Below are positions 1 through 8,596 of a stretch of 25,818 bases of DNA, one piece after another. Below the pieces are notes generated by a model, which worked only from the letters and a program-made list of their open reading frames with translations, made no database searches and had not been told where the DNA came from. Each line of letters begins with the position of its first letter. Position 1 is the stretch's first letter. A program made the translations under genes and the position numbers. The stretch spans positions 1 to 25,818 of the forward strand of contig LWDI01000027.1 in the NCBI GenBank assembly GCA_002083475.1, given 5' to 3'. This stretch comes from Proteobacteria bacterium SG_bin5. GTDB taxonomy: Bacteria; Pseudomonadota; Alphaproteobacteria; Sphingomonadales; Sphingomonadaceae.

Positions 1-89
1 CGCCAAAATCCGCTCCGTCCAGGGCGTTGCCAGTCATAGGTCTAGACCCTAGGGTTCCCAAGCCGCTTTGTCGCGGCTAGGCCCGGGCG

Positions 90-452
90 ATGAATTGGCT
101 GTTGGTGATGCTCGGCGGCGCCCTGGGTTCGGGCGCGCGCTATGGCCTGGGGTTGGCGCTCGGCGGCGGGCGCTTTCCCTGGGGGACGCTCGCGGTCAAT
201 TTGGGCGGGGGGCTGGCGATGGGGCTGGTGATCGGCGCGCTCGCGCGCGTCGCCGGCGCCGAGCCGTGGCGTTTGCTGCTCGGCATCGGTTTTCTCGGCG
301 GCTTCACGACCTTCTCCAGCTTCGCGCTCGACGCGGTGACGCTCGTCGAGCGCGGCGCGCCGGGCTTGGCGGCGCTTTACGTGCTCGGCTCGGTCGCGGG
401 GGCGATCGGTGGGGTGGCGGCGGGGCTCGCGCTCGCGCGGGGGCTCGCATGA
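90..452 (+). CDS. crcB: CrcB/Fluc fluoride ion channel
   Basis: This 120-residue protein belongs to the CrcB/Fluc family, dual-topology dimeric channels in the inner membrane that let cytoplasmic fluoride escape. The sequence shows four hydrophobic segments, the N-terminal GALGSGARY motif (residues 10-18), the WGTLAVN stretch with the conserved Asn at residue 37, and the signature GFLGGFTTFSSF (67-78), which carries the Phe and Thr/Ser residues lining the fluoride path. The length is normal for the family. The start is the first ATG of the reading frame; the bases before it give only a weak ribosome binding site. The stop codon overlaps the start of the following pseudouridine synthase as ATGA, so the two are probably co-transcribed and translationally coupled. 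A fluoride riboswitch often precedes crcB; I see no convincing one in the 89 bases available. Confidence 0.93.
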   Translation: MNWLLVMLGGALGSGARYGLGLALGGGRFPWGTLAVNLGGGLAMGLVIGALARVAGAEPWRLLLGIGFLGGFTTFSSFALDAVTLVERGAPGLAALYVLGSVAGAIGGVAAGLALARGLA

Positions 453-1525
453 GCGTGGTCCGCCAATTCACCGTCGCCCCCGATGACGAGGGGATCCGGC
501 TCGATCGCTGGTTCAAGCGCCATCTCGAAGGGACGAGCTTCACGACGATCGCCAAATGGGCGCGCACCGGCCAACTCCGCGTCGACGGCGCGCGCGCGAC
601 TCCGGGCGATCGGCTGCGCGCCGGCCAGCAGATTCGCGTCCCCCCCGACGAGCCGAAGGCGAGCGCCGCCCCCAAGCGCGAGCGGCCCGCGCTCAGCGAC
701 GATCAGATCGATTTCATCCAGCAATTGGTGATCCATAGCGACCCCGCCGCGATCGTGATCAACAAGCCGCCCGGCCTTGCCACCCAAGGCGGCACCAAGA
801 CGCGCGACCATGTCGACGCGCTGCTCGATGGCTTGCGCTTCGGCCATGAGGGGCGCCCCAAATTGGTCCACCGGCTCGACAAGGATACCTCGGGCGCGCT
901 GCTGATCGCGCGCAACGCGCGGAGCGCCGCCTTCTTCGCCAAAGCCTTTTCGAGCCGCACCGCGCGCAAAGTCTATTGGGCGCTGGTGGTCGGCGTGCCG
1001 GCGATCGAGGACGGCATGATCGAACTGCCGCTCGCCAAACAGCCGGGGACGGGCGGCGAGAAAATGCATGTCGACGAGGCCGAAGGCCAGCCCGCGCGCA
1101 GCCGCTACCGGGTGATCGAGCGCGCCGGCAACCGCGCCGCCTGGGTCGAGTTGCAGCCCTTCACCGGGCGCACGCATCAGCTGCGCGTGCATATGGCGGC
1201 GATCGGCCATCCGATCGTCGGCGACGGCAAATATGGCGGGCAGGCCGCGTTCCTCACCGGCGGGGTGAGCCGCAAGATGCATTTGCACGCGCGGCGGCTG
1301 AAGATCGATCACCCCGATGGCGCGCCGCTCGACGTGACCGCCGAGCTGCCCGCGCATTTCGCCGAAAGCCTCGCGCTCTTGGGCTTCGACCCCGCGCTCG
1401 GCGATGCGCTCCCGCTCGAGGAGCCGCGCGCGCCGGCGGCCGAGGTCAAGAAGCGGCGGGCGGCGGCGCAGGCCAAGGAACGCCGTCAGGCCCGGCGCGG
1501 CGAGCGCCGCAGTCGCGGGCGCTGA
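449..1525 (+). CDS. RluA-family 23S rRNA pseudouridine synthase (RluC/RluD type)
   Basis: The product (358 residues from the ATG at 449) isomerises specific uridines of RNA to pseudouridine, most likely in 23S rRNA. It has an N-terminal S4 RNA-binding domain (about residues 15-62, with RLDRWFKRHL and a 'RVDG' turn) and the RluA catalytic domain. The signature HRLDKDTSG (141-149) contains the catalytic Asp144, and the later GRTHQLRVHM and GHPIVGDGKYG motifs are intact. The C-terminus ends in a long Arg/Lys/Ala-rich tail of about 30 residues, probably extra RNA contact. The reading frame is open further upstream, but the start at 449 is preferred because the S4 domain begins there and it overlaps the crcB stop by ATGA. 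S4 plus catalytic domain fits RluC or RluD; the sequence alone does not tell which uridines are targets. Confidence 0.9.
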   Translation: MSVVRQFTVAPDDEGIRLDRWFKRHLEGTSFTTIAKWARTGQLRVDGARATPGDRLRAGQQIRVPPDEPKASAAPKRERPALSDDQIDFIQQLVIHSDPAAIVINKPPGLATQGGTKTRDHVDALLDGLRFGHEGRPKLVHRLDKDTSGALLIARNARSAAFFAKAFSSRTARKVYWALVVGVPAIEDGMIELPLAKQPGTGGEKMHVDEAEGQPARSRYRVIERAGNRAAWVELQPFTGRTHQLRVHMAAIGHPIVGDGKYGGQAAFLTGGVSRKMHLHARRLKIDHPDGAPLDVTAELPAHFAESLALLGFDPALGDALPLEEPRAPAAEVKKRRAAAQAKERRQARRGERRSRGR

Positions 1526-1573
1526 TGCACCCGATGCGGCGTTTCGCGGCGATCGGTTCGAACCGGCGCGCGC

Positions 1574-2134
1574 TCAATTCTCGTCCTTCTTATCGTCCTT
1601 CTTCTCGTCCTTGTCGTCGACGGGCGGCAGTTCGGGCTGATCGGCGACGGCGGCGGGATAGGGGGCGGCGACCGGGCGGCAGCCCTTGGTGAGGCCGATG
1701 CCCTTCAAATAAGCGCGGCGCACCGCCCCGGCGTGCACCGCCGCCTCGACGCGGCGCTGCGCCTTGTCCGCCCCGGTGATGACGCGCACCAGCCCGAGGC
1801 CCGGGATCAAGGTATTGACCGCCGCGCGCGTCGCCGCGCTCGCGACATAGCTGCCTTCGCCCTTTTTCTTGCCCTCGACATCGGCATCGTCACCCAACAC
1901 CGCGTTCAACTTCTGCACTTCGGTCGCGATCTGGCCGCAACTGCGCGTGTTCGCCGAGCTATAGGGCGCCGATTGCGCGAGCAGCAGCACCTCGGGGATC
2001 TTGTCCTTCTGGATCTTGGTGTCGCGCAGCGGCTGGGTGGCGGCGCGGCCGACGCTGTTGTCATTGGGCATCTGCTGAGCGAGCGCCGGGGCGCTGAACG
2101 CGGCGGCGGCGATAAGGATCGGCATCAAGCGCAT
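1574..2134 (-). CDS. Secreted protein of unknown function with acidic/lysine-rich tail
   Basis: I do not recognise this family. From the ATG at 2134 it encodes 186 residues. The first 20 form a clear Sec signal peptide (basic start, hydrophobic core, cleavage after Ala-Leu-Ala). A TTG two codons upstream (2140) also opens the frame, but the GGGAG ribosome binding site sits 8 bases from the ATG and only 2 from the TTG. The mature part contains two cysteines that could form a disulfide. A central Ala/Gly/Val-rich stretch (around 'TRAAVNTLIPGLGLVRVITGA') resembles a glycine-zipper-like or short hydrophobic helix. The last 15 residues are almost only Asp, Glu, Lys and Asn. It is convergent with the pseudouridine synthase and divergent from the DUF6311 gene. 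It is likely periplasmic or outer-membrane associated; no further function can be claimed. Confidence 0.75.
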   Translation of the reverse strand: MRLMPILIAAAAFSAPALAQQMPNDNSVGRAATQPLRDTKIQKDKIPEVLLLAQSAPYSSANTRSCGQIATEVQKLNAVLGDDADVEGKKKGEGSYVASAATRAAVNTLIPGLGLVRVITGADKAQRRVEAAVHAGAVRRAYLKGIGLTKGCRPVAAPYPAAVADQPELPPVDDKDEKKDDKKDEN

Positions 2135-2251
2135 CGGCAACTCTCCCTAAAGGGGCGCGGTTGCCAGCCAAGCGCGCCGCCCTGGTCGAAGGTTCCCTAT
2201 GCTTTGGCCGGAATTAACCAATTCGCTAGGCCTTTTCGACCACAAAGCGCC

Positions 2252-3841
2252 ATGCGTCGCTTGGCCGTCCCCGCGCTGCTGATGCTCACCGCCTGGCTGG
2301 TGTTCGTCAGCTGGATGAACCCGCATGTGCTCGATCCGCGCCGCATCGGCTGGCTGATCGACGGGCAGGATCGGGGGCAGGCCTGGCTCGGTTTTTACGC
2401 TTATCAATGGGGCGGCTGGCCCGGGATGCGCCAGCATTTGCTCCTCGCCCCCGAAGGCGCGCCCTTGCTGCTCACCGATTCGCTGCCGCTGGTGAGCTGG
2501 CTCGCCGCGCCCGTACTGCCGCTCGGCTGGCAATTCGCCGGCTGGTGGCTGCTGCTATGCGTGGTGTTGCAAATCGCCTTCGCCTGGGCGCTGCTCGATC
2601 GCGCGCCCGGCCCGGTGCCGCGCTTGCTGGGGACGGTGCTGCTCGGCGCGCTGCCGATGTTCTTCGCGCGCGCGCCGCATTTGTCGCTCTGCGCGCAGTG
2701 GCTGATCCTTTGGGGCTTGTGGATTTACCGCGATCCCGAGCGTTCGGCGCGGCTTTCCGCCTGGGCGCCGCTGCTCGCTCTCGCGGCGCTGATCCACAAT
2801 TATCTGCTGCTGATCGTCGCGAGCCTATGGGCGGGCGAGTTGCTGCGCGGCTTGGTGCGCGGGTCGCGCGCGGCGACGCTCGTCCGGGGCGTCTTGGGGG
2901 TGGGGGGCGTTTTGCCCTTGCTCTGGGTGCAAGGCGTGTTCGGCGGCGGCTATGTCTCGAGCCGAACCTATAGCAATTTCCCGCTCGCGCTCGATGCCTG
3001 GATCAACCCCGCCAACCCCGATTACACCGCGCTGCTGCCGTCGAGCCCCAATATCGAGGAGAATTGGTTCGAGGGGTTCAATTATCTGGGCGCGGGCGGG
3101 CTGGTGGTGCTCGCGCTCGGCATCGGCGCTTGGCTGTGGCAAGCGCGGCGCGAGCGCGCGCTCGATCCCGAGCTCGCGCGGCTCGGCTGGCTGGTCCCCG
3201 GCTTTCTGGTGCTCACCGTGATCGCGATCGGCCCGCATCCCTGGTGGTGGGGCGCGCCGGTGTTCGCGCTGCGCCTGCCGCCTTGGCTGCGCGACGCGCT
3301 CGATCCGGTGCGCGCGAGCGGGCGGCTGTTCTGGCCCGTGACCTACACGGTGATGTACGTCGCGCTGCTGGGGGTGATGCGGCTGCGCGGCGCCACGCTC
3401 GCGCTGGGGGCGGCGCTGGCGCTGCAGATCGTCGACACCGCGCCGATGCTCGCGCAACTGCGCGCCACCAGCCTGCGCGCGAGCTGGGAGACGCGCTATT
3501 ACCGCGCGCGCGATCCGCGCTGGGATGGGCTGATCGCCGCCGCGCGCCGCGTCGATTTCTGGCCCGCCAACGAGGCCGCCGATCTGCCCGTGCTGCAAGA
3601 CGTCACCGCGCGCGCGCTCGCGCTCGGCAAGCCGACGGGCTTTACCTATCTCGCGCGGCTGCCGGCCGCCGCCCGCGCGCGGCTGGCGCGCGAGGCCGAT
3701 GATTTCGCCGCCGGCCGCGTGCCGCCGGGGGTGCTGGTGGTGCTGCTCGACGGCAAGGCGCCGCCGAGTTTGCGCGCGCGGGTGCGGCGGCTCGACGGGA
3801 TCGCTTATCTGCCGCCGAGCCCCGCGCGCGACGCGCGCTAA
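2252..3841 (+). CDS. DUF6311-type polytopic inner-membrane protein
   Basis: The protein has 529 residues and roughly ten hydrophobic segments across the first two thirds, then a soluble C-terminal part of about 120 residues. The early stretch IDGQDRGQAWLGFYAYQ followed by LLLTDSLPLVSWL matches what I know of the DUF6311 family, where a GDPxQHxLGW...F.DSIPL pattern follows the first membrane segment. DUF6311 proteins resemble GT-C-fold membrane glycosyltransferases in layout, and this one also has an acidic residue just after the first membrane segment. Use of a polyprenyl-linked sugar donor is therefore a reasonable inference, not something shown. The frame is open far upstream (from 1733), but the hydrophobic start and the divergent neighbour point to the ATG at 2252. 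The nearby GDP-mannose and EPS genes suggest a role in surface glycan synthesis. Confidence 0.75.
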   Translation: MRRLAVPALLMLTAWLVFVSWMNPHVLDPRRIGWLIDGQDRGQAWLGFYAYQWGGWPGMRQHLLLAPEGAPLLLTDSLPLVSWLAAPVLPLGWQFAGWWLLLCVVLQIAFAWALLDRAPGPVPRLLGTVLLGALPMFFARAPHLSLCAQWLILWGLWIYRDPERSARLSAWAPLLALAALIHNYLLLIVASLWAGELLRGLVRGSRAATLVRGVLGVGGVLPLLWVQGVFGGGYVSSRTYSNFPLALDAWINPANPDYTALLPSSPNIEENWFEGFNYLGAGGLVVLALGIGAWLWQARRERALDPELARLGWLVPGFLVLTVIAIGPHPWWWGAPVFALRLPPWLRDALDPVRASGRLFWPVTYTVMYVALLGVMRLRGATLALGAALALQIVDTAPMLAQLRATSLRASWETRYYRARDPRWDGLIAAARRVDFWPANEAADLPVLQDVTARALALGKPTGFTYLARLPAAARARLAREADDFAAGRVPPGVLVVLLDGKAPPSLRARVRRLDGIAYLPPSPARDAR

Positions 3842-3859
3842 TCGTCCATTCAATTCGCC

Positions 3860-3957
3860 TTCCCCGGCGCAGGCCGGGGCTCAGGCGCGCGGCGGTGGGG
3901 GGTGGAGCGCTCCGATGACCGATGCGGGGATGCTGGGCTCCGGCCTTCGCCGGGGAA
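3860..3957. repeat. REP-like imperfect inverted repeat at a convergent gene junction
   Basis: Two 25-base arms (3860-3884 and 3933-3957) are reverse complements with three mismatches, separated by 48 bases. Each arm itself carries a GC-rich core that can fold (CCGGCGCAGGCCGG and CCGGCCTTCGCCGG). This is the typical form of bacterial REP/BIME elements between convergent genes, where they can also act as a bidirectional terminator. It lies between the DUF6311 gene and the end of the guanylyltransferase gene. Confidence 0.7.
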
Positions 3958-4003
3958 GCGGGAGGGTCGGACTTTGGCGGGCAGCGCCGCTATTTCTTCC
4001 CCG

Positions 4004-5065
4004 CTATTTCTTCATCGCCTCGAGCAGCCGCTTCACCTCTTGCGAGCGGCCGCGCGGCAGCACCAGCACGTCGTTCCCGCTCGCGACGATGATCAAATCC
4101 TGCACGCCCACCGCCGCGATGCGGATACCGTCCGAGCGAATCAGGCAATCGACCGTGTCGAGCGCGACGACGTCGCCCCGGCAGGCATTGCCCTGGCCGT
4201 CGCACGCCGAATGCGCGTGGAGCGCGTCCCAGCTGCCGATGTCCGACCAGCCCATGCTCACCGGCACGCAGGCGACGCGAGCGGCCTTTTCCATCACCGC
4301 ATAGTCGATCGAATCGGCGGGGCTGGCGGCGAAAGCGTCGGCATCGGGCCATAGCCGCGCGCCCTCGCGCCGGGCGCGGTCCATCGCTTGCTCGGTCGCG
4401 ACGCGCATCGCCGGGGCGTGTTGGCCGAGCGCCGCCAGATAAAGATCGGCGCGGAACAGGAAAATTCCCCCGTTCCAATAATGATCGCCCGCCGCGAGCA
4501 TCGCCTCGGCGGCTTCGCGCGGCGGTTTTTCGACGAAGCGTTCGACGCGGTGGACGCCGGGCGCGACTTCTTCGCCCGCCGCGATATAGCCATAGCCCGT
4601 CTCGGGCGCGGTCGGCGCGATGCCGAAGGTGACGAGCCACCCCGCCTCGACACAGGGCAGCGCGCGCTCGATCGCGGCGTGGAAGGCGGCGACGTCGTCG
4701 ATCACATGGTCGCTCGGCATCACCAGGATCGGGGTCTCGTCACCCCCGGCGGCGATCGCCGCGAGCGCGATCGCGGGCGCGGTGTTGCGCCCCATCGGCT
4801 CCAGGATGAGCGTTTCGGCGTGCGCCTCGACCGCGGCGAGCTGCGCTTCGATTTGGTCGGCATGAAAGGCATTGGCGACGATGATCGGTCGGCCGAAGCG
4901 CGCATGCCCCCAGGTGCGCCGCGCGGTGAGCTGGAACATCGTTTCTTCGGCGGTCAGCGGCAGCAGCTGCTTGGGCGCATCGGGCCGGGACATGGGCCAA
5001 AGCCGGGTGCCCGCTCCGCCCGATAAGATGACGGGGACGATCAAGGTCGTTGTCGTTTCGCTCAT
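4004..5065 (-). CDS. manC: Mannose-1-phosphate guanylyltransferase (GDP-mannose pyrophosphorylase)
   Basis: This enzyme makes GDP-mannose from mannose 1-phosphate and GTP, supplying mannose and derived sugars for surface polysaccharides. The 353 residues hold the full nucleotidyltransferase domain: the loop GGAGTRLWPMSR (16-27), PKQLLPL (31-37), EPMGRNTAPA (89-98), PSDH (117-120, metal-binding Asp), ETGYGY (155-160), FVEKP (177-181) and WNGGIF (197-202), then a short left-handed beta-helix end. The C-terminal phosphomannose isomerase cupin of bifunctional ManC/AlgA proteins is absent, so this is the short monofunctional form. The frame extends upstream to 5197, but the Rossmann strand begins only after the ATG at 5065. 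It is divergent from the sugar transferase operon with 115 bases between starts, suggesting joint regulation. The symbol follows the usual name for this activity. Confidence 0.92.
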   Translation of the reverse strand: MSETTTTLIVPVILSGGAGTRLWPMSRPDAPKQLLPLTAEETMFQLTARRTWGHARFGRPIIVANAFHADQIEAQLAAVEAHAETLILEPMGRNTAPAIALAAIAAGGDETPILVMPSDHVIDDVAAFHAAIERALPCVEAGWLVTFGIAPTAPETGYGYIAAGEEVAPGVHRVERFVEKPPREAAEAMLAAGDHYWNGGIFLFRADLYLAALGQHAPAMRVATEQAMDRARREGARLWPDADAFAASPADSIDYAVMEKAARVACVPVSMGWSDIGSWDALHAHSACDGQGNACRGDVVALDTVDCLIRSDGIRIAAVGVQDLIIVASGNDVLVLPRGRSQEVKRLLEAMKK

Positions 5066-5134
5066 GCGCTGCCTAACCCCCCGTTGCCGCGATAGCTCCA
5101 TGCGGCCGGCAAAGAAACCGGCGCGATCGTGGGA

Positions 5135-5159
5135 GATATGTCGGTTTTGTTTACATATC
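5135..5159. promoter_or_regulatory. Dyad in divergent manC / sugar transferase promoter region
   Basis: A perfect inverted repeat, GATATGT (5135-5141) and ACATATC (5153-5159), is separated by 11 T-rich bases. It is noticeably AT-rich inside very GC-rich surroundings and lies 21 bases before the sugar transferase start and 70 bases from the manC start. The half-site spacing (18 bases centre to centre) fits a dimeric regulator on nearly two helical turns. The regulator is unknown. A second small hairpin (GCCGG 5105-5109 / CCGGC 5118-5122) lies just upstream. Confidence 0.4.
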
Positions 5160-5180
5160 GCCGCTAAACCGCCGGGTGCG

Positions 5181-6569
5181 ATGATCAGGCTGTTCAAGCA
5201 TTATGTCCCCAATGCGGTGCTGCTGCTGGGGCTGCTCGATCTGGTGGTGCTGTTCACCGCCGCCGAGGCCGGCTGGGTCGTGCGCGCGGGGCAGATCGGC
5301 GACGCCGTGCCCGCGATCGTCACCCGCTTGCCTCAGCTCGTCACCTTCGCGCTGACCCTGTGGGTGGCGATGGTCGCGCTGGGGGCCTATGGCATCGATG
5401 CGCTGCAATCCTTGCGCGTCGCGACCGCGCGGCTGCTGGTGGCGGTGTCGCTGGGGGTGATCGCCCAGGCGGCGATCTTCTTCCTGGTGCCCGAACTCGA
5501 AATCTGGCGCTCGAAGCTCATTTACGCGATGGGCTTCGCGATCCTGGGGCTGATCGGCTTGCGGGTGCTGCTCGGCAAGACCTTGGGCAGTCAGGCGTTC
5601 AAGCGGCGCATCGTGGTGCTTGGCGCGGGGGCGCGGGCGCAGCGGCTGAAGCAGCTCGCGCAGCGCCCGGGGGCGGGGTTCGTCGTCGTCGGCTATGTCG
5701 CGATGAGCGAGGCCAATCGCGTGATCCCCGAGGCGATCGCGCGCGACGCGATTTATAATCTCGCCGATCACGTCGTGCTCTTGAACGCGAGCGAAGTCGT
5801 GCTCGCGCTCGAGGAGCGGCGCAATTCGCTGCCGCTAAAAGATCTGCTGCGGATCAAGACCACCGGCGTCCATGTCAACGAAATCTCGACCTTCTTGGAG
5901 CGCGAGACGGGGCGCGTCGATCTCGACAGCGTCAACCCCAGCTGGCTGATCTTCTCGGACGGTTTCTCCTCGGGGCGGATGCTTTCGGGCGTGTTCAAGC
6001 GGCTGTTCGACGTGATCGCCTCGATCCTGCTGCTGGTGCTGACGCTGCCGCTGATCCTGGTGACCGCGATCGCGATCAAGCTCGAGAGCAAGGGCCCGGT
6101 CTTCTACCGCCAGCGCCGCGTCGGGCTGTTCGGCCAGGGGTTCGACATCGTCAAGCTGCGCTCGATGCGCCAGGATGCCGAGGTCGCGGGCAAGGCGGTG
6201 TGGGCGGAAAAAGACGATCCGCGCATCACCCGCGTCGGCCGCATCATCCGCAAGCTGCGGATCGACGAACTCCCCCAGGCGTGGAGCGTGCTGAAAGGCG
6301 AGATGAGCTTCGTCGGCCCGCGCCCCGAACGCCCGCAATTCGTCGAGGATCTCGAACAGCAACTGCCTTATTATGCCGAGCGTCATATGGTGAAGCCGGG
6401 CATCACCGGCTGGGCGCAGATCAATTACCCCTATGGCGCCTCGATCGAGGATGCGCGGCAGAAGCTGGAATATGATCTTTATTACGCCAAGAATTACTCG
6501 CCTTTCCTCGATCTGCTGATCCTGTTGCAGACGATCCGCGTGGTCATCTTCCCGGAAGGCGCGCGATGA
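5181..6569 (+). CDS. EpsB-like polyprenyl-phosphate sugar-1-phosphate transferase (PEP-CTERM-associated)
   Basis: The product (462 residues from the ATG at 5181) starts exopolysaccharide repeat-unit synthesis by moving a sugar phosphate from a nucleotide sugar to undecaprenyl phosphate. It has four N-terminal membrane segments (about 11-29, 51-70, 84-103, 113-131), a cytoplasmic Rossmann-like domain (RRIVVLGAGARAQRL from 142), then a fifth membrane helix and the bacterial sugar transferase domain. The hallmarks are KRLFDVIAS, GPVFYRQRRVG, KLRSMR, RKLRIDELPQ, FVGPRPERP and KPGITGWAQIN. The layout and the prsK-prsR-prsT genes behind it match the 'PEP-CTERM system associated' (EpsB_2) branch. 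The open frame runs further upstream, but the membrane topology begins at 5181. Its stop overlaps prsK as ATGA, so the genes form one operon. Confidence 0.88.
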   Translation: MIRLFKHYVPNAVLLLGLLDLVVLFTAAEAGWVVRAGQIGDAVPAIVTRLPQLVTFALTLWVAMVALGAYGIDALQSLRVATARLLVAVSLGVIAQAAIFFLVPELEIWRSKLIYAMGFAILGLIGLRVLLGKTLGSQAFKRRIVVLGAGARAQRLKQLAQRPGAGFVVVGYVAMSEANRVIPEAIARDAIYNLADHVVLLNASEVVLALEERRNSLPLKDLLRIKTTGVHVNEISTFLERETGRVDLDSVNPSWLIFSDGFSSGRMLSGVFKRLFDVIASILLLVLTLPLILVTAIAIKLESKGPVFYRQRRVGLFGQGFDIVKLRSMRQDAEVAGKAVWAEKDDPRITRVGRIIRKLRIDELPQAWSVLKGEMSFVGPRPERPQFVEDLEQQLPYYAERHMVKPGITGWAQINYPYGASIEDARQKLEYDLYYAKNYSPFLDLLILLQTIRVVIFPEGAR

Positions 6570-8596
6570 TATTGTGGAGCCACGCGCTGGCGGCGCTGTT
6601 CTTCGCGCTGCTCGCGCTGGGGCAGCGGCGGGGGGTGAGCGGGCTGCCACGCCGCGCGCTGATCACCGCGCAATCGCTCACCGCGCTCTGGGGGCTGGCG
6701 GCGGCGGGGATCGGGCCGAGCGAGCTCGCGACTCAACTCGCCGAAACGCTGCGCAATCTGGCGTGGCTCGGCTTCATGTTCGCGCTGGTGCGGCGCGACC
6801 GCGACGCGCCCGAGGCGGGGGCGATCGCGATCGTCTATGGCGTGGTCGCGCTCACCGCGATCGCCGGGGGCGCGGTCGCGCTGGTGGGCGTGGGCGTGCC
6901 GGCGGCGGCGCTGCCCGCGGTCGAGGCGGCGCGCGCGGCGCTCGCGATGATGGTCGCGCTGGGGGCGCTGTTGCTGGTCCACCATCTTCACCTCGCGATC
7001 GGGCCGCGCCACCATGGCGGGATGCGCCTCGCCCTGGTCGCGCTCGCCGGGCTGTGGCTGGGGGACGGCGTGCTCTACTCGGCGGCCTATGCGCAAGGGA
7101 CGGCGCCCGAGGCTCTCGTCGCCATGCGCGGCGTGCTGATCGCGCTGATCGCGCCCTTGTTCGCGCTCGCCGTCCACCGCGACGGCGATTGGCGGCTACG
7201 CCCGTCGCGTACCGTGACTTACCAGTCGCTCGCGCTGGTCGCGGTGCTGCTTTACGTCGTCGCGATGGTGCTCGCGACGCGCGGGCTGGCGGCGATCGGC
7301 GGCGCGCAGGCGCGGCTGATCCAGACCGCGTTCGTCTTCGGCGGCAGCGCCGCGCTGCTCGGCTTGCTCTCGACCCCCTGGCTGCGCGCCTGGCTGCGGG
7401 TAAAGCTCGCCAAGCATTTGTTCGCGCACCGCTATGATTATCGCGCCGCCTGGCTGCGCTTCACCGACACGCTCGGCCGCCCCGAGGAGGACGCGGCGCC
7501 GCTCGACGCGCGCATCGTGCAGGCGGTCGCCAATCTGGTCGACGCGCCCGCCGGGCTGCTGCTGGTGCGCGACGGCGCGGGGCTGAGCCCGGGCGCCGGC
7601 TGGCGCTGGGATGCGGCCGTGCCGGCGAGCGACGGCGCGCTCCCCGCGTTTCTGGAGGCGACCGGGCGGATCGTCGCGTTCGACGAACTCCGCCGCGACA
7701 CCGCCGACCCCCAAGAGCGCGCCGCGCTGCCAGAGGCCTGGCGCGCGCTGCCCGAGGCGTGGCTGCTGGTGCCCCTGCTCCATTTCGGCAAGCTCACCGG
7801 GGGTATCCTGCTCGCGCGCCCGGCGCTCGACCGCGCCCCCGATTGGGAGGATTTCGATCTGCTCCGCCTCGCCGGGCGCCAAGTGGCAAGCTATCTCGCC
7901 GAGGCGCGCGCGCAAGCCGCGCTCGCCGAGGCGCAGCGTTTCGACGAGTTCAACCGCCGCTTCGCCTTCATCCTGCACGACATCAAGAATCTCGTCAGCC
8001 AATTGACGCTCGTCGCGCGCAACGCCGAGCGCCATGCCGATAATCCCGAGTTCCGCGCCGATATGATCGCGACCCTGAACGACTCCGCCAGCCGAATGAC
8101 CGAATTGCTCGCGCGCCTCTCGCAACATCACCGCGCGCCGCCCGAGCCGCCGGTGCCGGTGCCGCTGCGCGCGCTCGCCGAGCGGCTGGCGCTGCGGCGG
8201 CGCGCGCAGCATCCGGTGCGGGTGGAGGGCCCCGAGACGCTCGCGCTCGCCGATCCCGCGCGGCTCGACCAAGTGATTGGCCATTTGCTGCAAAACGCGG
8301 TCGAGGCGAGCCCGGCGGGGGCCGAGATCACGCTCGAGATCGGCGCCACGGCGGCGGGCCAGGCGCGGATCGCGGTAATCGACCAAGGGCCGGGGATGAG
8401 CGCCGCGTTCGTCCGCGATCGGCTGTTCAAGCCCTTCGTCTCGGGCAAGCCCGGGGGCTTCGGGCTCGGCGCCTATGAAGCGCGCGTGCTCGCCGAGGCG
8501 ATGGGCGGCGCGGTGAGCGTCGAGAGCCGCGAGGGGGCGGGGACGCGCTTCACCGTGCTGCTCCCCGCCGCGCAGGCGATGGAGGCGGCGGCATGA
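6566..8596 (+). CDS. prsK: PEP-CTERM system sensor histidine kinase PrsK
   Basis: The 676-residue protein is a membrane sensor kinase, with about eight N-terminal hydrophobic segments in the first 270 residues, a GAF-like middle (about 300-450) and a kinase core. The dimerisation/phosphoacceptor motif FILHDIKNLVSQL places the phosphorylated His at residue 471. The N box (HLLQNAVEAS), G1 box (DQGPGMS) and G2 box (GFGLGAYEA) are intact, so it should be active. The length, topology and HDIKNL motif fit the PrsK family, which pairs with PrsR and is found with PEP-CTERM/exosortase genes. It overlaps the sugar transferase stop (ATGA) and the prsR start (ATGA), indicating coupled translation. The stimulus is unknown. 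Confidence 0.87.
   Translation: MILWSHALAALFFALLALGQRRGVSGLPRRALITAQSLTALWGLAAAGIGPSELATQLAETLRNLAWLGFMFALVRRDRDAPEAGAIAIVYGVVALTAIAGGAVALVGVGVPAAALPAVEAARAALAMMVALGALLLVHHLHLAIGPRHHGGMRLALVALAGLWLGDGVLYSAAYAQGTAPEALVAMRGVLIALIAPLFALAVHRDGDWRLRPSRTVTYQSLALVAVLLYVVAMVLATRGLAAIGGAQARLIQTAFVFGGSAALLGLLSTPWLRAWLRVKLAKHLFAHRYDYRAAWLRFTDTLGRPEEDAAPLDARIVQAVANLVDAPAGLLLVRDGAGLSPGAGWRWDAAVPASDGALPAFLEATGRIVAFDELRRDTADPQERAALPEAWRALPEAWLLVPLLHFGKLTGGILLARPALDRAPDWEDFDLLRLAGRQVASYLAEARAQAALAEAQRFDEFNRRFAFILHDIKNLVSQLTLVARNAERHADNPEFRADMIATLNDSASRMTELLARLSQHHRAPPEPPVPVPLRALAERLALRRRAQHPVRVEGPETLALADPARLDQVIGHLLQNAVEASPAGAEITLEIGATAAGQARIAVIDQGPGMSAAFVRDRLFKPFVSGKPGGFGLGAYEARVLAEAMGGAVSVESREGAGTRFTVLLPAAQAMEAAA

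Noticed and set aside
1..89. Fluoride riboswitch before crcB
   Set aside because: A hairpin (61-78) and a palindrome (46-55) exist, but the conserved fluoride-aptamer sequence pattern could not be found.
1733..2251. N-terminal extension of the DUF6311 gene
   Set aside because: It overlaps the secreted-protein gene on the other strand and the extension is Arg-rich without family features; the membrane start at 2252 is preferred.
5105..5122. Sigma54 (-24/-12) promoter before the sugar transferase
   Set aside because: GG and GC pairs are present but the spacing is 11 instead of 10 bases and the flanking consensus is missing.
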